Shown here piece by piece: positions 35,508-44,898 of a stretch of DNA of 64,000 bases. The notes below the pieces were generated by a model. The model searched no databases and was not told the origin of the DNA. It saw only the letters and a list, made by a program, of their open reading frames with translations. This DNA comes from Agathobacter sp. Lineage in GTDB: Bacteria > Bacillota > Clostridia > Lachnospirales > Lachnospiraceae. Made by a program: the position numbers and the translations under genes. Where the stretch lies: assembly GCA_022775045.1 (NCBI GenBank), contig JALFLB010000057.1, forward strand, positions 105,383 through 169,382, given 5' to 3'. The first letter of the stretch is position 1, and each line of letters begins with the position of its first letter.

Positions 35508-35603
35508 ATGCATAACACTTTTGGGGCAGGACAGAGGAATGGGGCAGTGGAACGTGAGGAAGCTATCCGTGAGGAACTTGAGCGGGGGCTAGAGCAGCCG
35601 TAG
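35508..35603 (+). CDS. Possible 31-residue leader ORF
   Basis: ATG 35508 to TAG 35603 encodes a short charged peptide containing EREEAIREELERGLEQ, which could form a helix. No clear RBS precedes it. It lies within a G-rich region that can fold, so the reading frame may be chance. It is not in the ORF track. Confidence 0.2.
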   Translation: MHNTFGAGQRNGAVEREEAIREELERGLEQP

Positions 35604-35627
35604 CCAAAGGGAGCACAATGCCCCAAA
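35518..35627 (+). other. Unclassified G-rich structured leader before the sugar transferase
   Basis: CTTTTGGGGCA (about 35518-35528) and TGCCCCAAAAG (about 35619-35629) form a perfect 11-bp outer stem around ~90 G-rich bases containing a repeated CGTGAGGAA. The stretch ends about 12 bases before the sugar transferase start. It matches no riboswitch family I recognise, and no T-run follows. It could be a regulatory leader RNA. Confidence 0.4.
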
Positions 35628-35643
35628 AGAACGAGGTTGATGA

Positions 35644-37002
35644 ATGGATAACAAACGAAAGAAGACTTTTGTTAAATTAATATACAAAGTAATAGCGATT
35701 ATGTTGGCTTTTTTAACCGCTGTATATTTGTGGTATCGAAATGTCGGTCCATACTGGCAGCAGGATTTTGACGGAACAAGAACGTTGCTAATGGTTGGCA
35801 TGATTTTTTCTCTTACATATTGGTTCTTCGAAAAAATGTATAATGCTCAGAAAATTGGGCACTATCGTATGCCAGAGCTTGTTTTTTCGCAAATGCTCTC
35901 ATTTGGAATTGCAGATTTTTGTCTTTATGGAGCAGCATTTATATGGTTTCATGATATCTTTAGAATGAAAATTGTGCTGTTTCTACAGACTTTTATTGTA
36001 CAGATATTTTTTATTTCCATTGTGATTTTTGTATGTAATAAATTATATGCAAGATATTCGGAAAAAGTCCGTATTGCTATTATTTATGGGGATGAAGAAT
36101 ATCGATTGCTGATACATAAGATGGAAATGAAAAAGTATCAGTATAAGATAACAGTTTGTATGTCGGATGATACAGATTTTTCTAAAATATGTGAAGCGCT
36201 CACCAAGTGTGATGATGTGTATTTATGTAATGTGAATCCGGAAATAAGAAATCAAATTGTTTTGTATTGTGACAAAATAGGAAAAGATATTCATGTTTCA
36301 ATTGGCATTGAAGAATTATTGACGATGGGATATGATATTTCTCATTCATTTGATACTCCATATATTCGGAACAGAAACACTCCCGTGGCATGGTATTATC
36401 CTTTTGTGAAGAGATTATTTGATATTATTGTATCCTTGTTTTGCATTGTGATTTTATCGCCAGTATTTGCTATTGTTGCAATTGCTATCAAATTATGTGA
36501 TGGCGGATCGGTATTTTTTAAGCAGGAAAGATTAACACAGAATGGCAAGAAATTTTGGATTTACAAGTTTCGGAGTATGGTTCTGGATGCGGAAAAGGAA
36601 GGGGCCAGACTTGCATCTCAGAACGATGACAGGATTACGCCGGTCGGGAAGGTTATTCGTGCTCTTAGAATTGATGAACTGCCCCAGTTATGGAATATTT
36701 TAAAAGGGGACATGTCAATCGTTGGTCCTCGTCCGGAGAGACCGGAAATCGCAGAAGAATATATGAAGGATGTTCCGGAGTTTAGCCTGCGCTTAAAGGT
36801 GAAAGCAGGACTGACGGGATATGCTCAGGTGTATGGTAAATATAATACCACACCGGAAGATAAACTGAAGCTGGATTTATTATATATTACCCAGCGTTCA
36901 TTGCTGTTTGATTTGAAAATTATTTTCTATACGATTAAGATTATTTTTTTGCCGGAAAGTACAGAAGGAATTGAAGAGGGAAAAACAACGGCAGCTCGTT
37001 AA
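35644..37002 (+). CDS. Exopolysaccharide polyprenyl-glycosylphosphotransferase
   Basis: The 452-residue protein has four to five N-terminal membrane helices (~10-140), a soluble domain, another helix (~255-280, KRLFDIIVSLFCIVIL) and the bacterial sugar transferase domain. Motifs FFKQERLTQNGKKFWIYKFRSM, LRIDELPQLWNIL and GDMSIVGPRPERPE are intact. It transfers a sugar phosphate to undecaprenyl phosphate to start exopolysaccharide synthesis. No other polysaccharide genes are adjacent. The first half is clearly more AT-rich than its neighbours, which may point to transfer. Confidence 0.92.
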   Translation: MDNKRKKTFVKLIYKVIAIMLAFLTAVYLWYRNVGPYWQQDFDGTRTLLMVGMIFSLTYWFFEKMYNAQKIGHYRMPELVFSQMLSFGIADFCLYGAAFIWFHDIFRMKIVLFLQTFIVQIFFISIVIFVCNKLYARYSEKVRIAIIYGDEEYRLLIHKMEMKKYQYKITVCMSDDTDFSKICEALTKCDDVYLCNVNPEIRNQIVLYCDKIGKDIHVSIGIEELLTMGYDISHSFDTPYIRNRNTPVAWYYPFVKRLFDIIVSLFCIVILSPVFAIVAIAIKLCDGGSVFFKQERLTQNGKKFWIYKFRSMVLDAEKEGARLASQNDDRITPVGKVIRALRIDELPQLWNILKGDMSIVGPRPERPEIAEEYMKDVPEFSLRLKVKAGLTGYAQVYGKYNTTPEDKLKLDLLYITQRSLLFDLKIIFYTIKIIFLPESTEGIEEGKTTAAR

Positions 37003-37043
37003 GCGGGATGACCGAATTCCATAAGTCGTATTTACACACACAA

Positions 37044-37072
37044 TTGAATATAACTCAGAAAAATGGTACAAT
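37044..37072 (+). promoter_or_regulatory. Promoter of the hemerythrin gene
   Basis: TTGAAT (37044-37049) and TACAAT (37067-37072) have a 17-base spacer, 34 bases before the start. Confidence 0.65.
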
Positions 37073-37105
37073 GAGCCTAGAATTTTGGGAGGGGGAGGGC
37101 TATTT

Positions 37106-37927
37106 ATGTTTGAGTTTACAAATGATTGTTTAATAGGGCATGAAGAACTGGATCAGGATCACAGGAAGATGTTTGAACTGTTAAACAAAGGAATATACGT
37201 GCTGCAGGATGAATTTATAACAGATAAGTATGACATCATCAAGGATATATTTAATGAACTATTAGATTATTCAAACACTCATTTCGCGAGAGAAGAGGGT
37301 TATATGATGAAAATCCGTGATGCGGAGCTGATCATGCAAAGAGTACAGCATAATCATTTTCGGAATGAAGTGTGGAAACTCGTGGGAAAGAATATAGATG
37401 AATATGAAGATCAGGTTGACGTACTGAATGAAACCATGAATTTCCTTACAGAATGGTTGTATCAGCATATCATCGGGAGTGACGCATTAATTGGAAAATT
37501 AGAGCCCCTTGAAGAGTGGATGGTCAAGGAAAATCCATGTGAGTTTTCGGATGAGTACAAGACCGGTATTGAGATCATTGATGGTGAGCATAAGAAGCTT
37601 TTTGAGATTACAGAAAGAGTTTATCACATTCTGAAAGATGGTGCGACAGAGGAAGATGCTGACAGTATTATTGAGATATTGAGGGAATTGCGTCAGTATA
37701 CTTCTGAACATTTTTCTGATGAAGAAGAATATATGAGAAGTGTTAATTACGATGGACTTGAGGCCCAGATCAGAGCCCATAGATCCTTTATCGCAGAATT
37801 GGACGATGTAGATGAGGATGAGATTTGTAAGAATCCGCAGGAATATGTAAAGAGTCTGATTGAATTTTTATTGGGATGGCTGATCAATCATATATTGAAA
37901 GTGGACATGAAGATTCCCCCAATGTAG
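37106..37927 (+). CDS. Tandem-domain bacteriohemerythrin
   Basis: I start at ATG 37106, after GGGAGGGGGAGGG, giving 273 residues. Two hemerythrin four-helix bundles lie in tandem (~1-130 and ~140-273). Domain 1 has IGHEELDQDHRKMFEL, NTHFAREEGYM, QHNHF and WLYQHIIGSD; domain 2 has IEIIDGEHKKLFEI, SEHFSDEEEYM, RAHRSF and WLINHILKVD. These supply the His/Glu/Asp ligands for a di-iron O2-binding site in each. In an anaerobe such proteins are thought to bind or sense oxygen. Most family members are single-domain. Confidence 0.9.
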   Translation: MFEFTNDCLIGHEELDQDHRKMFELLNKGIYVLQDEFITDKYDIIKDIFNELLDYSNTHFAREEGYMMKIRDAELIMQRVQHNHFRNEVWKLVGKNIDEYEDQVDVLNETMNFLTEWLYQHIIGSDALIGKLEPLEEWMVKENPCEFSDEYKTGIEIIDGEHKKLFEITERVYHILKDGATEEDADSIIEILRELRQYTSEHFSDEEEYMRSVNYDGLEAQIRAHRSFIAELDDVDEDEICKNPQEYVKSLIEFLLGWLINHILKVDMKIPPM

Positions 37928-37934
37928 GGGGTGA

Positions 37935-37982
37935 AAAACAATTGGGGCATCCTCCTTCCGGAAGATGCCCCTAATTGTTTTA
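37935..37982. terminator. Bidirectional terminator between hemerythrin and cold shock genes
   Basis: AAAACAATTGGGGCATC pairs almost fully with GATGCCCCTAATTGTTTT around a short loop that also pairs. T-runs occur on both strands. Confidence 0.85.
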
Positions 37983-38051
37983 ATCGTTGTATCCAATATC
38001 TTAATCTAAATTAAAAAGAAAAAGGTACATAGAAACTTGATTATTCGGCAA

Positions 38052-38255
38052 TTACTTTACAACAGTAACATTCACTGCCTGTGGACCCTTAGCGCCGTCG
38101 GTGATCTCGAACTCTACGGCTGCACCCTCTTCGAGAGATTTGAATCCCTCCATGTTGAGTCCTGAGTAATGTACGAATACATCATGTCCGTCTTCAGCGG
38201 TGATGAATCCGTAACCCTTCTGGTTGTTGAACCATTTAACTGTACCTTTGTTCAT
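38052..38255 (-). CDS. cspA: Cold shock protein (CspA family)
   Basis: ATG at 38255 follows GGAGGTACTTTCG on the minus strand and gives 67 residues. RNP1 KGYGFIT and RNP2 DVFVHYS are intact in one OB fold. It binds single-stranded RNA/DNA and prevents RNA structure in the cold. A promoter is likely just upstream on the minus strand. Confidence 0.95.
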   Translation of the reverse strand: MNKGTVKWFNNQKGYGFITAEDGHDVFVHYSGLNMEGFKSLEEGAAVEFEITDGAKGPQAVNVTVVK

Positions 38256-38346
38256 CGAAAGTACCTCCAATTTATTTATGTTGCCTTGCAACTATACTTA
38301 GAATAGCATACCGCTTTAGAAAAGTAAAGCAACAAATTTGTGAAAA

Positions 38347-38850
38347 TCACAGTTCTTCAAAGGCAATTTCGTGCTGCTTTAAAAACTGCCGGACCAGTCG
38401 ATCCCACTCGTTGTCCAGAGTCTTATCTGTAGAGAAAATATTGTAGGAAATTCCTGTTGTCAGAGTTAGGAGCTGGTTTTGGTAACGGATATTAATAAAT
38501 ACACCGGTAATATCATTTTCAGAGAAGGAACTTCCGGTGCTTGTAAGCGTCCGTCTAAGATTTTCAGGGGAGAGAAGCAGCACAAATTTGAAGAAGGACG
38601 GTGTCTTTTTGCCTTTGATCAGGTCAAAGAAATTGCCGCGCAGCATTGCGTAAGGGAGAAAGGAGCAGTCCTTGAGAGAAAGCTCTTCCAGTTCATTTTC
38701 TGAATAAAACCCTTTGTTAACACGACCATCTATTACATAGGATGCTGCGGAGTGAATCACTCCTTCCTGTAAAAGAAAGTGGTCAAAAATTTCGCTTCGC
38801 AGAAATTTGTTCATAAAGTCTTTGATGTCTGTCAGTTCAAGTGCCTGCAT
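38347..38850 (-). CDS. DUF5721 family protein
   Basis: The 167-residue product starts at ATG 38850 with GGGAGGATCT upstream. It opens MQALELTDIKDFMNKFL and contains DGRVNKGFYSENELEEL, features of the DUF5721 family found in Lachnospiraceae. No membrane segment, signal peptide or catalytic motif is seen. Function is unknown. It is divergent from the M18 aminopeptidase gene. Confidence 0.7.
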   Translation of the reverse strand: MQALELTDIKDFMNKFLRSEIFDHFLLQEGVIHSAASYVIDGRVNKGFYSENELEELSLKDCSFLPYAMLRGNFFDLIKGKKTPSFFKFVLLLSPENLRRTLTSTGSSFSENDITGVFINIRYQNQLLTLTTGISYNIFSTDKTLDNEWDRLVRQFLKQHEIAFEEL

Positions 38851-38996
38851 AGATCCTCCCAAAAATATGTGTCAGTATTTGTCTGGTTAATAGAAACTAC
38901 TTTATTGTACTACAATTTGTGCCGTTTGGGTAGATTTCTTCCATGTATGTGGTAATATGTAAATAAGATTATGACAAAAAGGAGATACTATAGTCT

Positions 38997-40277
38997 ATGA
39001 AAAAGGAATTTCTCATTGATCTAATAAAGAAAGCCGTGTCACCTTTTCAGTGTGTAGAAGCAGCGGTCGGCTATTTGAAAAAAGTCGGTTTTGAAGAACT
39101 ATGTTATGAAAAAAAATGGAATTTAAGGGTGGGAGGAAAATATCTGCTGAATCATCATGGAACAACACTTTTTGCATTTTCTGTGGGTAGTTCCTATCAT
39201 AAGGGTGATATGCTTCGTATGGCGGCGGCGCATACTGATTATCCGTGCCTGCGGATTAAACCGAATGCAGATTTTCAGACAGAAGGCTATGCACAGGTTA
39301 ATGTAGAGGTTTATGGGGGACCGATTTTGAATACATGGTTCGATCGTCCACTTGGAGTGGCAGGCCGGGTGGCACTCAGAAGTGATAATCCTTTTGAGCC
39401 GCGTATGGTTCTATATCGTTCTCCCAAGCCGGTATTGATTATTCCAAACCTTGCTATTCATATGAACCGTGAGGTTAACAAGGGCGTGGAAATTAATAAT
39501 CAGATTGATTTGATGCCGATTGCTGACATGCTTCCAAAGGAGAAGCAGAGTACCGATTATTTTCTTACTTTTTTAGCAGAAGAACTTGGCGTAGACAAGA
39601 AAGACATTCTTGATTTTGAACTGAATACATTCTGTGTGGAAGAACCGGTTTATGTCGGAGTGAAGGATACGATGATTTCTTCCCCACGTCTCGATAACCA
39701 GACTTCGGTAGCTGCACTTCTTGCTGCAATTACAGAGGTAGAGCGGGCGGATGGAATCAACCTGATCGCCTTGTTCGATCATGAGGAAATCGGTAATACC
39801 AGTAAACAGGGGGCGGCTTCGATTCTGCTTCACGATATGGCGCGTCGCATTTTGAGGGGGATTGGCTTGACAGAGGAAGAAATTGACTGCGAATTATATG
39901 ATGCAATGCTATTGTCTGTGGATGTGGCGCATGCCCTTCACCCGAACCATAAAGGGAAAATGGATATTACGAATCATCCGGTTCTCGGGCAGGGATTTTG
40001 TATTAAGCAGGCTTGCTCGCAATCCTATGCAACGGACGCTGAGGCGATTGCAATCCTGTGTCAGATCTGCGATGAAAAGGGGATTGTCTACCAGAGGTTT
40101 GTAAATCGTTCGGATGTGCGTGGAGGAGGAACTTTGGGAGCTGTGGCATCTGCTTTGCTGCCGGTGAAGACGGTGGATATCGGTATTCCACTGCTTGCAA
40201 TGCATTCAGCGCGGGAATTAATGGGAGTAGAAGATATGGATGCGCTTTTTGACGCTGTGTGTGCATATTTCTCCTGA
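38997..40277 (+). CDS. M18 family aminopeptidase
   Basis: The 426-residue protein has the two-zinc M18 motifs: AAHTDYPCLRIKP (His/Asp ligands), SPRLDNQTSVAALLAA, LFDHEEIGNTSKQGA (catalytic Glu-Glu) and the late SYATDAEA and GGGTLG. It trims N-terminal residues from peptides in the cytoplasm. It stands alone in this orientation, with DegV 150 bases downstream. Confidence 0.94.
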   Translation: MKKEFLIDLIKKAVSPFQCVEAAVGYLKKVGFEELCYEKKWNLRVGGKYLLNHHGTTLFAFSVGSSYHKGDMLRMAAAHTDYPCLRIKPNADFQTEGYAQVNVEVYGGPILNTWFDRPLGVAGRVALRSDNPFEPRMVLYRSPKPVLIIPNLAIHMNREVNKGVEINNQIDLMPIADMLPKEKQSTDYFLTFLAEELGVDKKDILDFELNTFCVEEPVYVGVKDTMISSPRLDNQTSVAALLAAITEVERADGINLIALFDHEEIGNTSKQGAASILLHDMARRILRGIGLTEEEIDCELYDAMLLSVDVAHALHPNHKGKMDITNHPVLGQGFCIKQACSQSYATDAEAIAILCQICDEKGIVYQRFVNRSDVRGGGTLGAVASALLPVKTVDIGIPLLAMHSARELMGVEDMDALFDAVCAYFS

Positions 40278-40427
40278 AATTTGTGGATTCATGAAAAAAA
40301 AGTGAAATCTTTTATTTTCCTCTTTTCAAACGGATGGTTTCGTGCTAATATAGCAAAGTAGTAATCAAAACTACTTGTGGTAGTGCATAAAAACATTTCA
40401 TAAAGTAATAATAATAGAGGATCGCGT

Positions 40428-41264
40428 ATGTATAAGATTATCATTGACAGTTGCGGAGAGCTGCCGGAAGAATTGAAGGCTGACGGACATTATTGTAATG
40501 TTCCGTTGGAATTGGAGGTGGATGGGTGTCGGATCGTTGATGACGAAACATTTAATCAGAAGGATTTTTTGGAAAAAGTGAAGCAGAGTGTTCATAGTCC
40601 GAAATCTTCCTGTCCGTCACCGGAGCTATATATGAGTAAGTTTGAGGGTGAGGCAGAGCATATTTATATCGTTACACTTTCTGCCAAGCTGAGTGGCTCT
40701 TATAACAGTGCTGTGCTTGCGGCGCAATTGTACAATGAGGAGCATGAGGATAAGAAGATTTATGTTTTTAACTCCAGATCCGCTTCAATTGGGGAGACTT
40801 TGATAGGCATGAAGATTCAGGAACTTGAGGAGGCTGGAGAGAGCTTTGAAAAGGTAGTCGAGGATGTAGAAGCTTACATTGCATCCATGAATACATTTTT
40901 CGTATTAGAGACATTGGAGACACTTCGTAAGGCAGGACGTCTGAGTGGTCTGAAATCTCTGGTTGCCAGCACCTTCAATATTAAGCCCGTGATGGGATCC
41001 ACCAAGGAGGGAACAATTCAGCAGCTGGGGCAGGCCCGGGGTATGAAGAAGGCGCTGACCAAAATGGTGGATGATATGCTTAAGGTAACCAGAAATTGTG
41101 AGAATCGTGTACTTGCCATCTCTCATTGCAATTGCCCGGAGCGTGCGCAGTTTGTAAAGGATACCATCGAGAAACTGGCGCAATTTAAGAAGATTTTTAT
41201 TGTAGATACAGCCGGGGTATCCAGTATGTATGCCAATGACGGCGGTGTCATTATTGCAGTATAG
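40428..41264 (+). CDS. DegV family fatty-acid-binding protein
   Basis: The 278-residue protein has the DegV start IIDSCGELPEEL, the SSCPSPELY segment, the TLSAKLSGSYNSA fatty-acid-binding loop and FVLETLETLRKAGRLSG. DegV proteins bind long-chain fatty acids and, in the FakB subgroup, present them to the kinase FakA; no fakA is nearby. A terminator follows. Confidence 0.92.
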   Translation: MYKIIIDSCGELPEELKADGHYCNVPLELEVDGCRIVDDETFNQKDFLEKVKQSVHSPKSSCPSPELYMSKFEGEAEHIYIVTLSAKLSGSYNSAVLAAQLYNEEHEDKKIYVFNSRSASIGETLIGMKIQELEEAGESFEKVVEDVEAYIASMNTFFVLETLETLRKAGRLSGLKSLVASTFNIKPVMGSTKEGTIQQLGQARGMKKALTKMVDDMLKVTRNCENRVLAISHCNCPERAQFVKDTIEKLAQFKKIFIVDTAGVSSMYANDGGVIIAV

Positions 41265-41304
41265 GAAAATGAGCTTGAAAGAAAGTCAAGATAGAAGTAG
41301 AATA

Positions 41305-41336
41305 CGGGGAGGAGCGAAAGCTTCTCCCTGTTTTTG
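41305..41336 (+). terminator. Terminator after degV-family gene
   Basis: GGGGAGGAGC-GAAA-GCTTCTCCC(T) forms a hairpin with two G-U pairs, followed by TTTTT. Confidence 0.8.
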
Positions 41337-41366
41337 TGTGTAGATTGAAGGAATGAAATCAGAAAA

Positions 41367-42599
41367 ATGAGTAAATACAAGTATGAAGAGGTAAGAGAAA
41401 AAATAGAAAACAGCCACCGTTTTGGAAATCTTCCGGGTGTAGAGGTGACGGGGCGGATGTTAAATATTCTGGGACAGCCGCAGGATGGACTGCCTTTTAT
41501 TCATGTGGCAGGAACGAATGGGAAAGGATCCACCTGTGCTTTTTTGAACAGTATCCTGACGGAAGCGGGGCTTCGGGTTGGCTGCTTTACTTCACCGCAT
41601 CTGTTTGATTTGGAAGAGCGGATTATGATTGGAAATCAGATGATTTCGAAGGCGGATGTCACCAGACTTGGCAATCAGCTGCTTTCGCTGGATTACGGAG
41701 TCATACCGACCATGTTTGATTATTGTCTTGTGATGGCGGTGCTTTATTTCAGGGAGAAGAAATGTGATGTGGCAATCATGGAGACGGGACTTGGCGGCAG
41801 ACTGGATTCTACCAATGCACTGGGAAAACCGGCGGTGGCAGTCATCAATCGGATCGGATACGATCATATGGAAATTCTGGGAAATACATTGGAAGAAATT
41901 GCAGAGGAAAAGGCAGGTATTTTAAAGTCTGGAGTTCAGGCGGTATTTGCACCCCAGGAGGATGACGCACTTGCGGTACTCTTGCAGCATGCAAAGGGAA
42001 TGCTTGTAACGAAAGAAGATATGGAACAGGTTGCTGCCATGAAGCCGGGGCTACAGGGGGCTTATCAGCTGGAAAACGGTGCAGCAGCGATGCTTGCAGC
42101 CAGAGTCTTGCGAGAGGAAAGCAAGATTCCCATGCTTGGAGAAATGACGGAGGAGAGTTTTGAGAAGGCAATTCATGTGGGTATTCAAAGGGCCGTCTGG
42201 CCGGGGAGAATGGAAATCTTAAGCAGACAGCCGTTTTTGATGGTGGACGGTGCACATAATAGCAATGGAATTCATGCGCTTCGAACAAGTCTGGAACAGA
42301 TGTATCCGCAGGAACGTTTTCATTTTGTAATGGGGGTTATGGCAGACAAAGATTATGAGGAGATGATAGAGGAGCTGCTGCCGCTGGCCATCGATTTTGT
42401 GACAGTGACCCCGGAGACCAACAGGGCTTTGCAGGGGGAAGAACTGGCAGTAAAAATCAGGAAGAGGGGAATTCCGGCGCGAAGTGTTCGAAACATAGAA
42501 GAGGTGCCTTATTTACTGTCAGAGAAAGAAAAGAATATTGCACTGGGTTCACTCTATTTTATTGGAGAACTTCGGGTGCTTTGGAAGAATGGAGGTTAA
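41367..42599 (+). CDS. folC: Folylpolyglutamate / dihydrofolate synthase
   Basis: The 410-residue Mur-ligase-like enzyme has the P-loop GTNGKGSTCAFL, METGLGGRLDSTN and DGAHNSNGIHAL. It adds glutamate to folates and possibly forms dihydrofolate. The LRR gene starts 2 bases downstream, so folC is the first gene of the following module. Confidence 0.95.
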   Translation: MSKYKYEEVREKIENSHRFGNLPGVEVTGRMLNILGQPQDGLPFIHVAGTNGKGSTCAFLNSILTEAGLRVGCFTSPHLFDLEERIMIGNQMISKADVTRLGNQLLSLDYGVIPTMFDYCLVMAVLYFREKKCDVAIMETGLGGRLDSTNALGKPAVAVINRIGYDHMEILGNTLEEIAEEKAGILKSGVQAVFAPQEDDALAVLLQHAKGMLVTKEDMEQVAAMKPGLQGAYQLENGAAAMLAARVLREESKIPMLGEMTEESFEKAIHVGIQRAVWPGRMEILSRQPFLMVDGAHNSNGIHALRTSLEQMYPQERFHFVMGVMADKDYEEMIEELLPLAIDFVTVTPETNRALQGEELAVKIRKRGIPARSVRNIEEVPYLLSEKEKNIALGSLYFIGELRVLWKNGG

Positions 42600-42601
42600 T
42601 T

Positions 42602-43492
42602 GTGGCTTTTTGCTATCAAAGGTGCACAGACCGTAAAGGAATTGAATATATCGAGATTACCGGTTATGAGGGAAAAGTCCGTCATCTGGCAGTTCCGGAG
42701 CAGATGGAAGGCCTGCCGGTTCGAACAATCGGTAAGAGTGCTTTTTCCGGCAGACAGGATTTGGAGGAGATTTCACTGCCGGCATCTATTGATACCTTGG
42801 GGAGGTATGCCTTTTATAATTGTATGAATCTGGAAAGTCTGAGTCTTTATGATGGGGTTGAGGACTATTACGACGGAGTCATTAAGCAGTGTGAGAGTCT
42901 GTCCCGGATTACACTGATCCAGCGGCAGGGTAATTTTTCCGTCATGAAGGAGCTGCTTGCGGACAATGACCGGACGCTGCATTTTGTGGTGGAGCCGATA
43001 GGGCTGCATCTTACCTTCCCGGCCTATGTATATGATTTTGTGGAGGATGTGGAGGCTCGGGTGTTACACCACAAGATTGAGGGAAGCGGTTATCCGTATC
43101 GCGAGTGCGTTACGAGAAAGGGGGTTGACTTGTTGGCCTATGACAGGCTGTTCAATCAGGTCATCACTGATGATTACCGGGCGGCAATTGCGGTCGCACT
43201 GGATCGACTGATGTATCCGATTGAATTGGAAATGGGTGCAAGGGAAAACTATGAACAGTATTTAGAGCAGAATGGCGCAAGTGTTACATCGGAATTGATC
43301 GAGGCGCAGGCGGTGGAAGAGTTGTGTTATCTTTGTGAGAACTGTCTGATCTCCAAAGAAGCGCTGGAGGAGGCACTGTATCTGGCTGCAGAGAAAAAGC
43401 AAAGTGCAATCAGTGCGATACTGATGGAATATCAGAGAGAACATTTTACGGGAAAAGTGCCGGTGCAGGCGCTTTCACTTGAGGATTGGTAA
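42602..43492 (+). CDS. Leucine-rich repeat protein (BspA-like) in the VWA/MoxR module
   Basis: GTG 42602 has GGAGG at 42591-42595 and gives 296 residues; the track's TTG start lies before the RBS. The N-terminal ~100 residues hold BspA-type LRRs: TIGKSAFSGRQDLEEISLP and TLGRYAFYNCMNLESLSLY. The C-terminal part is helical with no known motif (YLCENCLISKEALEEALYLA). There is no signal peptide, unlike many BspA proteins, so it is probably cytoplasmic. It overlaps or abuts folC and the VWA gene (2 bases), implying co-function with the latter. Confidence 0.78.
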   Translation: MAFCYQRCTDRKGIEYIEITGYEGKVRHLAVPEQMEGLPVRTIGKSAFSGRQDLEEISLPASIDTLGRYAFYNCMNLESLSLYDGVEDYYDGVIKQCESLSRITLIQRQGNFSVMKELLADNDRTLHFVVEPIGLHLTFPAYVYDFVEDVEARVLHHKIEGSGYPYRECVTRKGVDLLAYDRLFNQVITDDYRAAIAVALDRLMYPIELEMGARENYEQYLEQNGASVTSELIEAQAVEELCYLCENCLISKEALEEALYLAAEKKQSAISAILMEYQREHFTGKVPVQALSLEDW

Positions 43493-43494
43493 AA

Positions 43495-44898
43495 ATGAAG
43501 ACAAGAATTGAACTGGAGGAGACTGGGAAAAAGATATTGAACGCTGTTCGGACAGAATTATATCTGTCTATGCGATTTATGGGGCAGGCACTGGGAAGTC
43601 TGGGATTTACCATGGATCTGTCCACGCGAACAGTAGGGACGGATGCGGTTTCCATTCGTTTTAATCCAGCATATCTGTTTCAAATGTACATCGAGAGACC
43701 GGAAATTTTGAATCGGACTTATATGCACATGCTGATGCACTGTTTATTCCGGCATATGTTTTCCGCGAAAGAGTATGAGGATACCGAACTTTGGGATCTG
43801 TGCTGTGATATTGCGGCAGAGTCGGTTGTGGATTCTATGGATTATCCATCCATTCAGCGTGTGACTTCGGATTTTCGAAATGAATGGTATGAAAAGCTGG
43901 AAAACGAAGTGTCTGTACTTACGGCGGAGAAGTTATATCACTACTTTATCCTTCGAAAAAGAGATCCCTATCTCGAGGAATCGTTACGGCAGGAATTTGC
44001 ACTCTGTGATCACAGTTTTTGGGAGAGAATGCAGTCTTCAGAGGAGGAAAGTCCCACGGCAGGTGCTCAGTCGCAGAATTCCTCTGAGGAACAGCAGCAG
44101 ACGGATGGAGTGAAAGAAGAAAACAAGGATGCAGTCCCACTTGGTTCCACAAAGCCCAATGAGGCGGAGTGGAAGGAGCATGCGAAGCGCATTGAGAGTG
44201 ATATGGAAACCTATGCAAAGGATGCTGCGGAGGATGCGGGAAATCTGTTATGGATGCTTTCAATGCAGAACCGGGTGCGCAAAAGCTATAAAGAATTTTT
44301 AAAGCGGTTTGCGGTGGTGCGGGAGGAAGTTTCCATCGATATGGACTCCTTTGACTACGGATTTTACATGCACGGACTGAATCTGTATGGAAATATGCCA
44401 CTGATTGAGGAGAATGAATACCGCGAGGCGAAGAGAGTAGAGGAGCTTGTGATTGCAATCGATACTTCGGCCTCCTGTAAGGAGAGGCTTGTGCAACAGT
44501 TTTTAGATGAGACTGGTGCAATTCTCAAAAACCAGGAGAATTTTTTCCATAAGGTAAATATCCGTATACTGGAGTGTGATAACCAGATTCAAAATGATCT
44601 GCAGATTACTAATCTGGATGAGATTGAAAAATACACGAAGGAATTTAAGGTGAAGGGCGGATATGGAACGGATTTTCGACCGGTGTTTTCCTATGTGGAG
44701 CAGCTGCGCAGGCAGGGAGAACTGCGAGATCTCAAAGGACTTATGTATTTTACGGATGGTTTCGGAGAGTACCCAACGAAACCGACTGATTATGATACCG
44801 TGTTCGTTTTCTACGGTGACGAGGAGAGGGAGGAGTCCAAGGTGCCGGATTGGGCATTAAAGTTATATTTGGATAAAAGTGAAGGAGAACATAGATGA
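43495..44898 (+). CDS. VWA-like protein with DUF2201-type putative metallopeptidase domain
   Basis: Start ATG 43495 gives 467 residues. The N-terminal half resembles the DUF2201 putative metallopeptidase, with a His cluster in YMHMLMHCLFRHMF (~80-95). A low-complexity acidic/Gln linker (EEQQQTDGVKEENKD) lies at ~195-215. The C-terminal VWA-like domain has the metal-ion site VIAIDTSASCKERL (DxSxS) and MYFTDGFGEYP. It overlaps the ATPase start (ATGA). Such proteins are typical partners of MoxR ATPases, which use them to remodel or mature a target. Confidence 0.85.
   Translation: MKTRIELEETGKKILNAVRTELYLSMRFMGQALGSLGFTMDLSTRTVGTDAVSIRFNPAYLFQMYIERPEILNRTYMHMLMHCLFRHMFSAKEYEDTELWDLCCDIAAESVVDSMDYPSIQRVTSDFRNEWYEKLENEVSVLTAEKLYHYFILRKRDPYLEESLRQEFALCDHSFWERMQSSEEESPTAGAQSQNSSEEQQQTDGVKEENKDAVPLGSTKPNEAEWKEHAKRIESDMETYAKDAAEDAGNLLWMLSMQNRVRKSYKEFLKRFAVVREEVSIDMDSFDYGFYMHGLNLYGNMPLIEENEYREAKRVEELVIAIDTSASCKERLVQQFLDETGAILKNQENFFHKVNIRILECDNQIQNDLQITNLDEIEKYTKEFKVKGGYGTDFRPVFSYVEQLRRQGELRDLKGLMYFTDGFGEYPTKPTDYDTVFVFYGDEEREESKVPDWALKLYLDKSEGEHR

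Noticed and set aside
35518-35629. c-di-GMP-I or -II riboswitch
   Set aside because: Neither family's conserved core is visible despite the exopolysaccharide context.
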